In this document: positions 34,667-43,124 of the stretch, in pieces
Position numbering within the stretch: position 1 is the first letter of the stretch
Layout of the letters: each line of letters opens with the position of its first letter
Assembly (NCBI GenBank): GCA_905197685.1
Contig: CAJJZS010000008.1
Span: 1-64,000, forward strand
Direction: 5' to 3'
Origin: an uncultured Oscillospiraceae bacterium
GTDB lineage: Bacteria > Bacillota > Clostridia > Oscillospirales > Ruminococcaceae
DNA length: 64,000 nt
Position numbers and translations under genes: made by a program
The notes under the pieces: model-generated
The model's database searches: none
The model's input: only the letters and a program-made list of their open reading frames with translations
What the model was told of the DNA's origin: nothing

Positions 34667-35260
34667 ATGGAACAGCAGGAGAAGATTGCTCATCAGGAAG
34701 AACCGGATTGCGAAAAGATACCGGAAGAATCGACAGAAAATGTTTCCCGTGAAACAATAAACGGCGTACATTTTTCTTTTGATGCACGATACGACGACAT
34801 TTTCGACGGTTTGGACGCAACCGATACGGCAGACGGAACCAATAAGAAAACCAGAACCATGTACCTGATTATCACCATTTTAATGCTGTTTCAGATTGTA
34901 TGGTTTGCATACAGCGGCAGCGGATTTGCCCTGATTTTTGCGGTGGTGATGGGAGCGTTGGCTTTGCTGCTGAAAAAGAGAAGCCAGCGTTTTAATAAAG
35001 AAATTGCAAAAGCGTTTGAGGACGAAGGAAAACAGACTGTTATTTTTGAAGAGGATTCGTTAAAGCTTAATGAAAAGACAGTTCCGTATTCCGAAGTGTC
35101 CAAAGTATATGAATTAAAACGCTGTTTTTCAATTATCTATCAGGGCAACCATGTATATATCATTCCGAAAAATGTGCTGGATGAAGCGCAGACAGAGGAA
35201 TTTGTAGCAGCGGTAAAGGAAAAAGCAGAAACTGCTTATCGGAATATGCTGAAAAAGTAG
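34667..35260 (+). CDS. YcxB-like membrane protein 2
   Basis: The protein is 197 residues. An acidic N-terminal region of about 60 residues is followed by two close transmembrane helices (about 66-105) and a PH-like C-terminal domain (LNEKTVPYSEVSKVYELKRC, YIIPKNVLDEAQTEEFVAAV). It is similar in design to the preceding protein, so the pair probably arose by duplication. The codons for NVSRET overlap a parS-like site. Function is unknown. Confidence 0.7.
   Translation: MEQQEKIAHQEEPDCEKIPEESTENVSRETINGVHFSFDARYDDIFDGLDATDTADGTNKKTRTMYLIITILMLFQIVWFAYSGSGFALIFAVVMGALALLLKKRSQRFNKEIAKAFEDEGKQTVIFEEDSLKLNEKTVPYSEVSKVYELKRCFSIIYQGNHVYIIPKNVLDEAQTEEFVAAVKEKAETAYRNMLKK
34741..34756. promoter_or_regulatory. 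parS-like site 3, inside a gene
   Basis: TGTTTCCCGTGAAACA differs from the ParB consensus at a single position. It lies within the second YcxB-like gene on the opposite side of oriC from sites 1 and 2. Confidence 0.85.
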
Positions 35261-35293
35261 AATCCGCTTTTTAAACGGAAAGGAATGAATGAG

Positions 35294-37819
35294 ATGAATA
35301 CATCGGGTGAAAACCTGATTCTGAAGGACATTGAGGCGGAAATGAAGGATGCCTATCTGGACTACTCGATGTCTGTAATCGCCAGCCGAGCGCTTCCTGA
35401 TGTTCGCGACGGCTTAAAGCCGGTTCACAGAAGAATTCTGTATACAATGTACGGAAACGGACTGTATCCTGAAAAAGCGTTTCGTAAATGTGCGGATACT
35501 GTCGGTAATGTGCTGGGTCAGTATCATCCGCACGGCGATGCTTCGGTATATGACGCGCTGGTTCGTATGGCGCAGGATTTTTCTCTGCGTTATCCGTTGG
35601 TTCACGGACACGGAAACTTCGGTTCGGTGGACGGCGACCCTCCGGCAGCTTACCGATATACCGAATCCAAGATGAGCAAAATATCAATGAGAATGCTCAC
35701 CGATATTGATAAGGAAACGGTAGATTTTCAGCCGAACTACGATGACCGTTTACAGGAGCCTGTTGTGCTGCCGAGCCGTTTTCCGAACCTTTTGGTAAAC
35801 GGTTCCACCGGTATTGCGGTCGGTATGGCGACCAATATTCCACCCCACAACCTCGGAGAAGTTATCGACGGCGTATGCTGTTTGATTGACCATCCCGACG
35901 CAACCTTAGATGAGCTGATGGAGCATATCAAAGGACCCGATTTCCCGACCGGGGGCATTATTATGGGACGTTCGGGGATTCGCGCCGCATATGCGACCGG
36001 ACGCGGAAAGATTACCCTGCGAGCAAAAACACACATTGAGGAATTTAAAAACGGCAGAGAGCGAATTATCGTTACCGAAATTCCGTACATGGTCAACAAG
36101 GCGCGTTTGATTGAGAAGATTGCGGATTTGGTTAAAGAGAAAAAGATTGATCAAATCAGCTATATCCGCGATGAATCCAACCGTAAGGGAATGAAGATTG
36201 TCATTGAATTAAAGCGAGATGCCAATGCGCAGATTGTTTTAAATCAGCTGTATTCCTACACGCAGCTTCAGGATACAGTGGGTGTTATTATGCTGGCTTT
36301 GGTCAACAGAGAGCCAAAAACACTCACGCTGCGTCAGATGCTGGAAGAGTACATTAAGTTCCAGGAAGAGATTATTACCAGAAGAACCATCTTCGATTTA
36401 AGAAAAGCCAAAGAACGCGCCCATATCTTAGAAGGTTTGCTGATTGCGCTGGACGATATTGACGAGGTAATTTCCATTATTCGTTCCCATTACACCGTTC
36501 AAGAAGGCAAAGCTGCTTTGGCAGAGCGTTTTGGTCTGGACGATATTCAGTCGCAGGCAATCGTTCAGATGCAGTTGGGCAGACTGGCAGGATTGGAACG
36601 GGAAAAGATTCAGAGCGAAGTGGATGAACTTCATGCAAAGATTGCCGAATATAACGCAATTCTTGCCGATGAGCAGAAGATTCGTGAGATTGTCAAAGAA
36701 GAGCTTCTGGAAATCAAACAAAAATTCAGTGACCCGAGAAGAACCGAAATTGCATCGGTAGAGGGTGAAGTGGATATTGAGGATTTGATTCCGGAGGAAT
36801 CCTGTGTGATTACCCTTACACACTTTGGCTACCTCAAGCGTCAGCCTTTGGACGCTTATAAAACACAGCGCAGAGGCGGCAGAGGAATCAGCGGTATGAC
36901 CAGACGAGACGAAGATTTTGTCAGCGATATATACACCTGTTCCACCCATGATTATCTGATGTTCTTTACCAATAAGGGCAAGGTTTACCGCATTAAGGGG
37001 TATGAAATTCCGGAAGGTTCCAGGACTTCCCGCGGAACCAATGTTGTCAATATTCTGCCGTTAGAGCAAGGGGAAAAGATTACCTGTGTGATTAAAACCT
37101 CGGATATTGCGGCAGAGGATAAATACTATGTCATGGTAACCAGAAACGGTATTATCAAGCGTACCGAATATAACGCTTATATCAATGTCCGCAAGAGCGG
37201 CTTGATTGCGATTAACCTGGACGAGGGCGATGAGCTTGCCTGGGTTAAGATTACAAACGGAGATGACGAGATTATTCTGGCAACACAAAACGGCATGAGC
37301 ATCCGCTTTAAGGAAGAAGACGCGCGTTCTATGGGCAGAACCGCCCGCGGCGTTAAGGCGATTGCGCTGGAGGGCGACGATAAGGTTGTCGGAATGGTTG
37401 TGGCAAATGAGGGCAAGGATGTTCTTACCGTTTCTCAATCCGGTCTGGGACGCAGAACCGATGTTTCCGAATATCGTCTGCAAAACAGAGGCGGCAAAGG
37501 GCTGCGCAACTACTACTGCGACAAGAACGGTCCGGTTGCCGGATTTGATAATGTAGATGACCAAAACGATATTATCCTGATTACCGACAGCGGTATTATC
37601 ATCCGAATTCCGGCAGAGCAGATTTCCAAGCAGTCCCGTTATGCGGGCGGTGTTAAGGTAATGCGTGTTGATGAACAGACCAACATTATCGGCATCTCCG
37701 CAGTAGAGAAGGAAGAGGACACGCAGGAATCCGAAGAAGGCTCGGAAGAGCTTGAGACGCAGCAGCACGGCGAACAGATTGACGCTCTTTTGCAGCGCGC
37801 TCAGGAGCCGCAAGAATAA
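35294..37819 (+). CDS. gyrA: DNA gyrase subunit A
   Basis: The protein is 841 residues. The winged-helix/tower part carries the active-site Tyr122 in AAYRYTESKMS, and the C-terminal beta-pinwheel includes the GyrA box (QRRGGRGISG). The tail is acidic and Gln-rich. The quinolone-determining region reads HPHGDASVYDA, placing Ala at position 83 (Ser in E. coli) and Asp at 87. AAAGGA lies 9 bases upstream of the ATG at 35294. Confidence 0.97.
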   Translation: MNTSGENLILKDIEAEMKDAYLDYSMSVIASRALPDVRDGLKPVHRRILYTMYGNGLYPEKAFRKCADTVGNVLGQYHPHGDASVYDALVRMAQDFSLRYPLVHGHGNFGSVDGDPPAAYRYTESKMSKISMRMLTDIDKETVDFQPNYDDRLQEPVVLPSRFPNLLVNGSTGIAVGMATNIPPHNLGEVIDGVCCLIDHPDATLDELMEHIKGPDFPTGGIIMGRSGIRAAYATGRGKITLRAKTHIEEFKNGRERIIVTEIPYMVNKARLIEKIADLVKEKKIDQISYIRDESNRKGMKIVIELKRDANAQIVLNQLYSYTQLQDTVGVIMLALVNREPKTLTLRQMLEEYIKFQEEIITRRTIFDLRKAKERAHILEGLLIALDDIDEVISIIRSHYTVQEGKAALAERFGLDDIQSQAIVQMQLGRLAGLEREKIQSEVDELHAKIAEYNAILADEQKIREIVKEELLEIKQKFSDPRRTEIASVEGEVDIEDLIPEESCVITLTHFGYLKRQPLDAYKTQRRGGRGISGMTRRDEDFVSDIYTCSTHDYLMFFTNKGKVYRIKGYEIPEGSRTSRGTNVVNILPLEQGEKITCVIKTSDIAAEDKYYVMVTRNGIIKRTEYNAYINVRKSGLIAINLDEGDELAWVKITNGDDEIILATQNGMSIRFKEEDARSMGRTARGVKAIALEGDDKVVGMVVANEGKDVLTVSQSGLGRRTDVSEYRLQNRGGKGLRNYYCDKNGPVAGFDNVDDQNDIILITDSGIIIRIPAEQISKQSRYAGGVKVMRVDEQTNIIGISAVEKEEDTQESEEGSEELETQQHGEQIDALLQRAQEPQE

Positions 37820-37891
37820 AGAAGCGGCAAAACCAATAAAATGTCAACAGTCAAAAACGGTTATGTTATTCAATGAGAGGAAGGGAAAAAA

Positions 37892-38395
37892 GTGAAAATT
37901 TCAATCATTATTTACAGTAAAACCGGAAGAACACAGCAGGCAGCGCAGATTATCGGTCATGGAATCGAAAAGGTAGAGGGCTGCGAGTATCACATTATGA
38001 ATGTCGATGAGCAGGCGGAAAATCCGATTGACAAAGAGTATATCGAGGCTTCGGACGCTGTTATTTTCGGCAGCCCGACCTATTACGCAAATATCTGTTG
38101 GCAGCTGAAAAAGTTTATTGACGAAGGCGGCATCAATATGGCAGGCAAACTGGGCGCAGTTTTTGCCACCGCAAATGTAATGGGCGGCGGTTCGGAAACG
38201 GCGATGCTGACTCTGATCAATCAAATTTTGGTAAAAGGAATGTTGGTTTATTCCGCAGGGTCTTCTCAGGGACAGCCGTATACTCATATCGGCGTTACCA
38301 GTTTAAAAGAGATTCCGATGGAGCAGCAGGAAGCGAAAATTGAAATTTTCGGAACCCGTATCGCTCAAAAAGCAAAGGAATTGTTTGACCGATAA
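37892..38395 (+). CDS. Flavodoxin-family NAD(P)H-dependent oxidoreductase
   Basis: The protein is 167 residues with a flavodoxin-like fold. The FMN phosphate loop is YSKTGRTQQAA, followed by VIFGSPTYYANICWQLKKFI and the glycine-rich ANVMGGGSETAM, closest to WrbA/NADPH-dependent FMN reductases. Its substrate cannot be read from sequence. The GTG at 37892 follows GGAAGGG. It lies 72 bases after gyrA and ends at a strong hairpin. Confidence 0.85.
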   Translation: MKISIIIYSKTGRTQQAAQIIGHGIEKVEGCEYHIMNVDEQAENPIDKEYIEASDAVIFGSPTYYANICWQLKKFIDEGGINMAGKLGAVFATANVMGGGSETAMLTLINQILVKGMLVYSAGSSQGQPYTHIGVTSLKEIPMEQQEAKIEIFGTRIAQKAKELFDR

Positions 38396-38405
38396 TAAAA
38401 CAATA

Positions 38406-38441
38406 AAAAAATGCGTGCATATTTAATATGCACGCATTTTT
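38406..38441. terminator. Bidirectional terminator
   Basis: AAAAATGCGTGCATATT pairs with AATATGCACGCATTTTT, a long stem between convergent genes. Confidence 0.85.
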
Positions 38442-39154
38442 TAATGCCCGTGAGGAAGAGTTCCCAGACGGTCTTTTTCGTTTGTAAGGTCTGCATGAAG
38501 AAAATCAAAGAATAAAATCAGCATGGGCAGCGCAGCGCCCCAGATTGCCCGACCTTTCCATAAATTACAGCCGATTACACCGAATACGCCGCCTAAAACA
38601 AACATCGCCAACATTCCCAAATGGCGAAGGGATCGTTTGAAAGAAGCGATATTTTTTCCGGAAAGGAACTTGTGCAGATGGATTCCTACCTGTCGGACAT
38701 GGTTGGTACAAAAAGTGGTTGCCATCGGGATTCCTTCCGCCTGCCGAAAGGTATTGTATTGCATCGAGCAGATAAAATTGATGGCAATTTGAGAAATTTG
38801 GTATGGAGCGGAATCCGGCACAAATCCCAAAGCAAGGATAAACAAAAGCTCTGTTGCAATCAAAAGGGTATCCCATCTCAAAAATTTTATCTTTATCAGC
38901 TTTGTGGGAATTGCCTCCGAAACAAAAGCTCCGGCTAAATAAGCAAACATCGGAATTAAATAATAAGCTGCTTTGGACCAGTTCATATTTCCCAGTTCGA
39001 TGGCAAACAAAACAAAGTTTGCCGTCTGCGCGTTGCAGAATACGCCGCCCCTCATCAAAAAAGTGTATACTCCGTAATATCCGCCCACAAAAATCAGCAG
39101 GGCAAATACCCAGTGGCGTTCGCACTCTAAATATTCTTCGGTGTTTTTTTCCAT
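38441..39154 (-). CDS. DUF1275 (YoaK-like) membrane protein
   Basis: The protein is 237 residues with about six transmembrane helices. It has the DUF1275 pattern GGVFCNAQTANFVLFAIELG and an internal GIPMATTFCTNHVRQVG segment. Members of this family are uncharacterised membrane proteins. AGGAGG lies 11 bases upstream of the ATG at 39154. It is transcribed divergently from the LysR regulator, which could control it. Confidence 0.85.
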   Translation of the reverse strand: MEKNTEEYLECERHWVFALLIFVGGYYGVYTFLMRGGVFCNAQTANFVLFAIELGNMNWSKAAYYLIPMFAYLAGAFVSEAIPTKLIKIKFLRWDTLLIATELLFILALGFVPDSAPYQISQIAINFICSMQYNTFRQAEGIPMATTFCTNHVRQVGIHLHKFLSGKNIASFKRSLRHLGMLAMFVLGGVFGVIGCNLWKGRAIWGAALPMLILFFDFLHADLTNEKDRLGTLPHGH

Positions 39155-39207
39155 CCGTTTTATTTCCTCCTGTTTTATCACGATGCTTGCAGTCAAAACT
39201 CATGTGT

Positions 39208-39235
39208 ATTATACTACTATCATACTATTTTTCAA
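39208..39235 (-). promoter_or_regulatory. Promoter of the DUF1275 gene with direct repeats
   Basis: TTGAAA (39230-39235) and TATAAT (39208-39213) are 16 bases apart on the minus strand. Two ATACTA repeats (39211 and 39222) lie within it, a possible operator for the adjacent LysR protein. Confidence 0.6.
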
Positions 39236-39299
39236 ATACATATTTTTAGCATGATCCATACATAAAAGAAATAGATGATAAAAAAAGGAGGCGATTGTT

Positions 39300-40214
39300 G
39301 TGGCAGTGAATTTTGAATCGTATAAAACCTTTTATTATGTGGCAAAATATCGAAATATCACCCATGCGGCAAAAGCGCTGTTTCAAACTCAGCCGACGGT
39401 CAGCCGCTGTATTTCCGGTTTGGAGGCGCAGCTGGGGTGTCGGCTGTTTGTTCGCTCGAAAAAGGGGGTCAGCCTCACGCCGGAGGCGCAGCTGCTTTAC
39501 CGCCATATTTCTGCCGCTTGTGAAGAGATCTTTTTGGCAGAGCAGCAGCTTGCCCGTCAGAAAAATTTAAAGGAAGGTCTTATCCGAATCGGGGCAAGCG
39601 AGATGAGCCTTCATCACTGCCTGCTTCCGTTTTTGGGAGAATTTCGAGAGCAATACCCTGAAATCAGGCTTCGCATTTCAGGGTATCATACGCCGGCAGC
39701 GTTAGAGGCGTTAAAAAAGGGAGAGATTGATTTTGCTGTTTTGATTTCCCCGTTTCCGCAGTCGGGAGAGTACCGGGTAACCAAGCTGTTGGATTTTTCG
39801 GATATTGCCGTTGCGGGAAGTGAGTTTGCAAAAACAATTCCGCCGGAAATTCGGTTGAGCGAGCTTTCCGATTATCCGCTCATTTGTTTGCAGCAGGGAA
39901 CGGGGAGCAGGCAATATCTGGACGATTTTTTTGAACGGCACGGGGAATTGCTTTATCCCGATATTGAGCTGCCCACAACAGATTTGATTGTTCCGGTAGT
40001 ACGGCAAAATCTGGGAATCGGTATTGTACCGGAAAATTTTGCGCTCCAGGACTTGCAGCAGAAAACGATAGTTCGGGTAAAACTTGCAGTTGATTTGCCA
40101 AAAAGACAAATCTGCGCAGTGAGTCACCCGGCACATCCGCTTTCTTTTGCTTCCGAGCGTTTTTTAAAGCTGCTTACCGAAGAAATGAACGGAAAACAGC
40201 TGTCCGAACGGTAA
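39300..40214 (+). CDS. LysR-family transcriptional regulator
   Basis: The protein is 304 residues. The N-terminal winged helix-turn-helix (YVAKYRNITHAAKALFQTQPTVSRCISGLEAQLGCRLF) is typical, followed by a periplasmic-binding-protein-like effector domain. The GTG at 39300 follows GGAGGCG. It lies between a divergent DUF1275 gene and, 90 bases downstream, the hydroxysteroid-dehydrogenase-like gene, either of which may be its target. The inducer is unknown. Confidence 0.9.
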   Translation: MAVNFESYKTFYYVAKYRNITHAAKALFQTQPTVSRCISGLEAQLGCRLFVRSKKGVSLTPEAQLLYRHISAACEEIFLAEQQLARQKNLKEGLIRIGASEMSLHHCLLPFLGEFREQYPEIRLRISGYHTPAALEALKKGEIDFAVLISPFPQSGEYRVTKLLDFSDIAVAGSEFAKTIPPEIRLSELSDYPLICLQQGTGSRQYLDDFFERHGELLYPDIELPTTDLIVPVVRQNLGIGIVPENFALQDLQQKTIVRVKLAVDLPKRQICAVSHPAHPLSFASERFLKLLTEEMNGKQLSER

Positions 40215-40304
40215 AGTTTTAGAATTTGACAAAAAGAAAGGTAAAATCAGACATATTGCAGTGATAAGATAAAAGAAAATAAAAACAGGAAAGGAATGAT
40301 TTTT

Positions 40305-41105
40305 ATGAAACTTTGTGAGAATAAGGTTGCTTTGATTACTTCCGCAACCAGAGGAATCGGGCTTGCCTGCGCCAAAAAACTGGCAGAAAACGGGGCAAAG
40401 GTTTACTTGGCGGTCAGAAGGTTAGATGCAGGAAAAAAGATAGCCGAAGAAATTGCAGCGGCGGGCGGACAGGCAGATGTGGTTTATTTTGACGCACAAA
40501 AAGAAGAAACATTTACCTCTATGGTGGATGAGGTTGTTGCAAAAGAGGGTAGAATCGACATTTTGGTCAACAACTACGGTTCTACCGATGTCAAAGTGGA
40601 TTTTGATTTGGTAAACGGAGATACCGACGGATTCTTCCGCATTGTCGAGAACAATTTAAAAAGCGTTTATATTCCGTCTAAACGGGCAGTTCAGTCAATG
40701 ATTCAAAACGGAGGAGGTTCTATTGTCAACATTTCTTCGGTAGGCGGAAAATATCCGGATATGTCCAGAATGGGATACGGTGTTGCAAAATCTGCAATTA
40801 ACTATCTGACTCAGAATATCGCGGTTCAGTACGCAAGACAGGGAGTTCGCTGCAACGCGGTTCTTCCGGGATTTATCGCGACCGACGCTGCAATGCAGAA
40901 TATGTCGGAGGATTTCTTAAAGATGTTTTTAAAGAATGTTCCGCTCAATCGACCGGGACAGCCGGAAGATATTGCGAATGCAGTATTGTTTTTGGCAAGC
41001 GATATGTCCTCTTTCATTACAGGAGAAACTCTTCCGGTAGCGGGCGGCTTCGGTTTGCCGTCCCCAATGTACGCGATGTATCAGGATATGAAAAGCAAAG
41101 GTTAA
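40305..41105 (+). CDS. Short-chain dehydrogenase, probable 7-alpha-hydroxysteroid dehydrogenase
   Basis: The protein is 266 residues, a classical SDR. The cofactor motif is TSATRGIG and the Arg-Arg at residues 38-39 suggests NADP(H) use. The catalytic triad is Ser145, Tyr158 and Lys162 (NISSVGG, YGVAK). Stretches such as VYLAVRRLDAGKKIAEEI, SSVGGKYPD and VAGGFGLPSP closely recall clostridial bile-acid 7-alpha-HSDHs, which oxidise the 7-alpha hydroxyl of bile acids. That assignment rests on remembered similarity. The ATG at 40305 has AAAGGA 9 bases upstream. It is preceded by the LysR gene and followed by a terminator. Confidence 0.8.
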   Translation: MKLCENKVALITSATRGIGLACAKKLAENGAKVYLAVRRLDAGKKIAEEIAAAGGQADVVYFDAQKEETFTSMVDEVVAKEGRIDILVNNYGSTDVKVDFDLVNGDTDGFFRIVENNLKSVYIPSKRAVQSMIQNGGGSIVNISSVGGKYPDMSRMGYGVAKSAINYLTQNIAVQYARQGVRCNAVLPGFIATDAAMQNMSEDFLKMFLKNVPLNRPGQPEDIANAVLFLASDMSSFITGETLPVAGGFGLPSPMYAMYQDMKSKG

Positions 41106-41113
41106 TTCCTAAG

Positions 41114-41141
41114 AAAAAGGACGCCGAAAGGCGTCCTTTTT
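41114..41141 (+). terminator. Terminator after the HSDH-like gene
   Basis: AAAAAGGACGCC pairs with GGCGTCCTTTTT around GAAA. It can work in both directions. Confidence 0.85.
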
Positions 41142-41150
41142 GTTGTGTTG

Positions 41151-41387
41151 TTATTCTTTTTCCGTGCATTTAATACTGTAGTTTCCTCTGCTGCCGGGTT
41201 GATACTTTCTAGAGATTTCGTATTTTTTACCGTTAATCTCCGCTTCATCATCTGCGGTAAAGGTGCAGGAAGCCCCGTTTTGTTCGCAGTATTTGGAGAT
41301 GGAGTCTATCGTTTTAATCAGATCAGGATAGACGCTGCTGTCCTCATAAGGAACCCAGAATACTTCCCGAAAATAAGAAAACCTCCT
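41151..41387 (-). pseudogene. Decayed small gene downstream of the XRE operon
   Basis: On the minus strand one frame encodes a protein-like peptide of about 75 residues (it contains VFWVPYEDSSVYPDLIKTID and ends NYSIKCTEKE). It has no start codon, and an in-frame TAA lies at its upstream end. A good AAAGGAGG sits just upstream, but the ATT 7 bases after it is in a different frame. This fits a gene that lost its ATG and suffered a one-base frameshift. The pattern faintly recalls DUF4318-type proteins. Confidence 0.5.
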
Positions 41388-41465
41388 TTATCTTGAAAGG
41401 TTCAGTAAAACGAAGGGGGGTATCTAGAGCATATTACGAAGATATCTTGTTTCAAAAAATGAAAT

Positions 41466-41711
41466 TTACATCTTGATTTTGATATACTCTCCTTTAGCAG
41501 TGGACACTTCCACCAGCTTCCAGTCAGGATGTTTGCGCTTATACTTGCGTAGTGCTTTAGAAAAAGTGAGAATCTGTTCTGTTGTAATATGTATATTTTG
41601 TTTCTTTAAAACAGGGGAAAGAAACAATGCGGTGAAGCGGTTTAGGGCAATTCTAGTTGGAAAACAAAGGTAAATATTGAAATTTTTTCCATCTTTTACA
41701 GTAATTTTCAT
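41466..41711 (-). CDS. Small basic protein downstream of an XRE regulator
   Basis: The protein is 81 residues, basic and without a clear membrane segment. It contains KDGKNFNIYLCFPTRIALNR and ends KGEYIKIKM. It starts 3 bases after the regulator's stop codon, so it is translated with it. Small partners of this kind commonly follow XRE regulators of the SHOCT-like/YvlB-LiaX type, but the function is unknown. Confidence 0.65.
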   Translation of the reverse strand: MKITVKDGKNFNIYLCFPTRIALNRFTALFLSPVLKKQNIHITTEQILTFSKALRKYKRKHPDWKLVEVSTAKGEYIKIKM

Positions 41712-41714
41712 GAT

Positions 41715-42215
41715 TTACTCCACCAGAATGTGGACGGTATCTCCGTCAGCAGATTCTACGTCTATCAGATTTCCTATGACACCGCGTTCAATCAGATCCA
41801 TAATCTGTTTTAAATCAATATTTTTCATAACAGAACTTCCCGAAATATTCGGAAGCTCTACTCCCATATCAAGCGCAACCTGCGCCAGTGCCAGAGGGAA
41901 ATTAAGACGAACCTTATCTCCGTCAGCAGAATCAACAATAATACGCAACATCATGTCATTGATATCCTTCTGTTTTTCCTTTGGAAGCATCTGTACAACA
42001 GGGGGATGTTCCGACTTTCCGGACAGCAGCTCATCCACACTGACGCCAAGTGTCTGAGCTAACTGCGGAAGCAGACTGATATCCGGGCAGGTCTGGTCAT
42101 TTTCCCATTTGCTGACAGCCTGAGAGCTGACATCCAGAATCTGAGCGAGATTGTCCTGGGTCAATTCTTTCTGGCGGCGGAGTGCGGCGATTCGTTTTCC
42201 TAATGTGTTTTCCAT
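41715..42215 (-). CDS. XRE-family regulator with C-terminal SHOCT-like region
   Basis: The protein is 166 residues. Residues 5-65 form a helix-turn-helix (LTQDNLAQILDVSSQAVSKW). The rest holds two ESADGD/DSADGD-type segments and short helices, similar to the SHOCT-like/YvlB-LiaX extension seen in envelope-stress regulators. It probably controls its own operon with the small downstream protein. AAAGGAG precedes the ATG at 42215. Confidence 0.85.
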   Translation of the reverse strand: MENTLGKRIAALRRQKELTQDNLAQILDVSSQAVSKWENDQTCPDISLLPQLAQTLGVSVDELLSGKSEHPPVVQMLPKEKQKDINDMMLRIIVDSADGDKVRLNFPLALAQVALDMGVELPNISGSSVMKNIDLKQIMDLIERGVIGNLIDVESADGDTVHILVE

Positions 42216-42378
42216 AGAGTGATTCTCCTTTCTGTTGGTGTTTTTAGTATAACATGCGTCTGTTTTGAAAGGAACAGACTATCGGTTGATTTTACTTGGG
42301 TTTTCTCAATTAAACAGAGAATCTCCTCTCAACCAATGGTTGATGATAGATAAAAAATTAAAAAGTTTCTATTTTTGA

Positions 42379-42882
42379 TTACAAAATCTTTTGATACAAA
42401 ACCTCATCTGCGCCGAAAGCCCGGTTTCGTTCTTCAGTTAAAGTAAAACCGTGTTTTTCATAAAATTTTCTTGCCGGGTGGTTTTGCTCGAAAACCCACA
42501 GACAGACCTTTGTATAACCGGCAGCCTTGATGTCGCTGCAAACTTGTTCCATCATCAAAGAGCCGTATCCTTTTCTGCGGTTTTCTTTCAGACTGTGAAT
42601 ACAGATAAGCTCTGCCAGATCCTTGGGGCAGTTTTCTGCGCGGTATGCACTCCAGCAGGCAATACAGTGCGGTTTTTCATTAACGGACAAAAGAAGTCCG
42701 TGGTAGCGGCTGTCTGCCAGTACGCGCCGGTACATCTGCGTGTTAGACGGCACATCAAGGTGACGATTCAGTTCTTCGGCAGAAAGAATGGTATCAAAAG
42801 CTGTTTTCCAGGATTCGGTTTGAATGACTGCAAAAATTTCTGCATCTCCGCAGACGGCATTTCGGATTTTTATTTGTTCCAT
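42379..42882 (-). CDS. GNAT-family N-acetyltransferase
   Basis: The protein is 167 residues with the GNAT fold: the acetyl-CoA loop is RRKGYGSLMM and the C-terminal part reads CLWVFEQNHPARKFYEKHGF. The substrate is unknown. The ATG at 42882 has AAGGAG 7 bases upstream. It starts 11 bases after the stop of a DUF4177 gene and is probably co-transcribed with it and with a second acetyltransferase. Confidence 0.88.
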   Translation of the reverse strand: MEQIKIRNAVCGDAEIFAVIQTESWKTAFDTILSAEELNRHLDVPSNTQMYRRVLADSRYHGLLLSVNEKPHCIACWSAYRAENCPKDLAELICIHSLKENRRKGYGSLMMEQVCSDIKAAGYTKVCLWVFEQNHPARKFYEKHGFTLTEERNRAFGADEVLYQKIL

Positions 42883-42893
42883 ATCCATTCTCC

Positions 42894-43100
42894 TTATTTG
42901 GGGGAAGAGGGGGATTGATTTTGATTCTCTGATTCTCGCTTTAAGAAAAAGAACCTGTCGGTTCGCTGAACCAGTTCCCACCCTTGTATTCCGAGTTGGT
43001 TTAACTGTTTTTCAAAATTCTGGGCAATTTGTTCATGCTGTTTCGAGCTGACAGAAAAGGATACTGGGACAGGGATAACCTTGTATTCAAATTTTTTCAT
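42894..43100 (-). CDS. DUF4177 protein
   Basis: The protein is 68 residues, consistent with DUF4177: FEYKVIPVPVSF at the start and LGIQGWELVQRTDRFFFLKR near the end. It is a small cytoplasmic protein of unknown role. AAAAGGTGA precedes the ATG at 43100. It lies between two GNAT genes in one operon. Confidence 0.75.
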   Translation of the reverse strand: MKKFEYKVIPVPVSFSVSSKQHEQIAQNFEKQLNQLGIQGWELVQRTDRFFFLKRESENQNQSPSSPK

Positions 43101-43124
43101 AAAAATCACCTTTTCTGATTTCAT

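Noticed and set aside
42330..42342. Palindrome CAACCAATGGTTG as an operator for the XRE regulator
   Set aside because: It is short, lies over 100 bases upstream of the gene and is not placed on a recognisable promoter.
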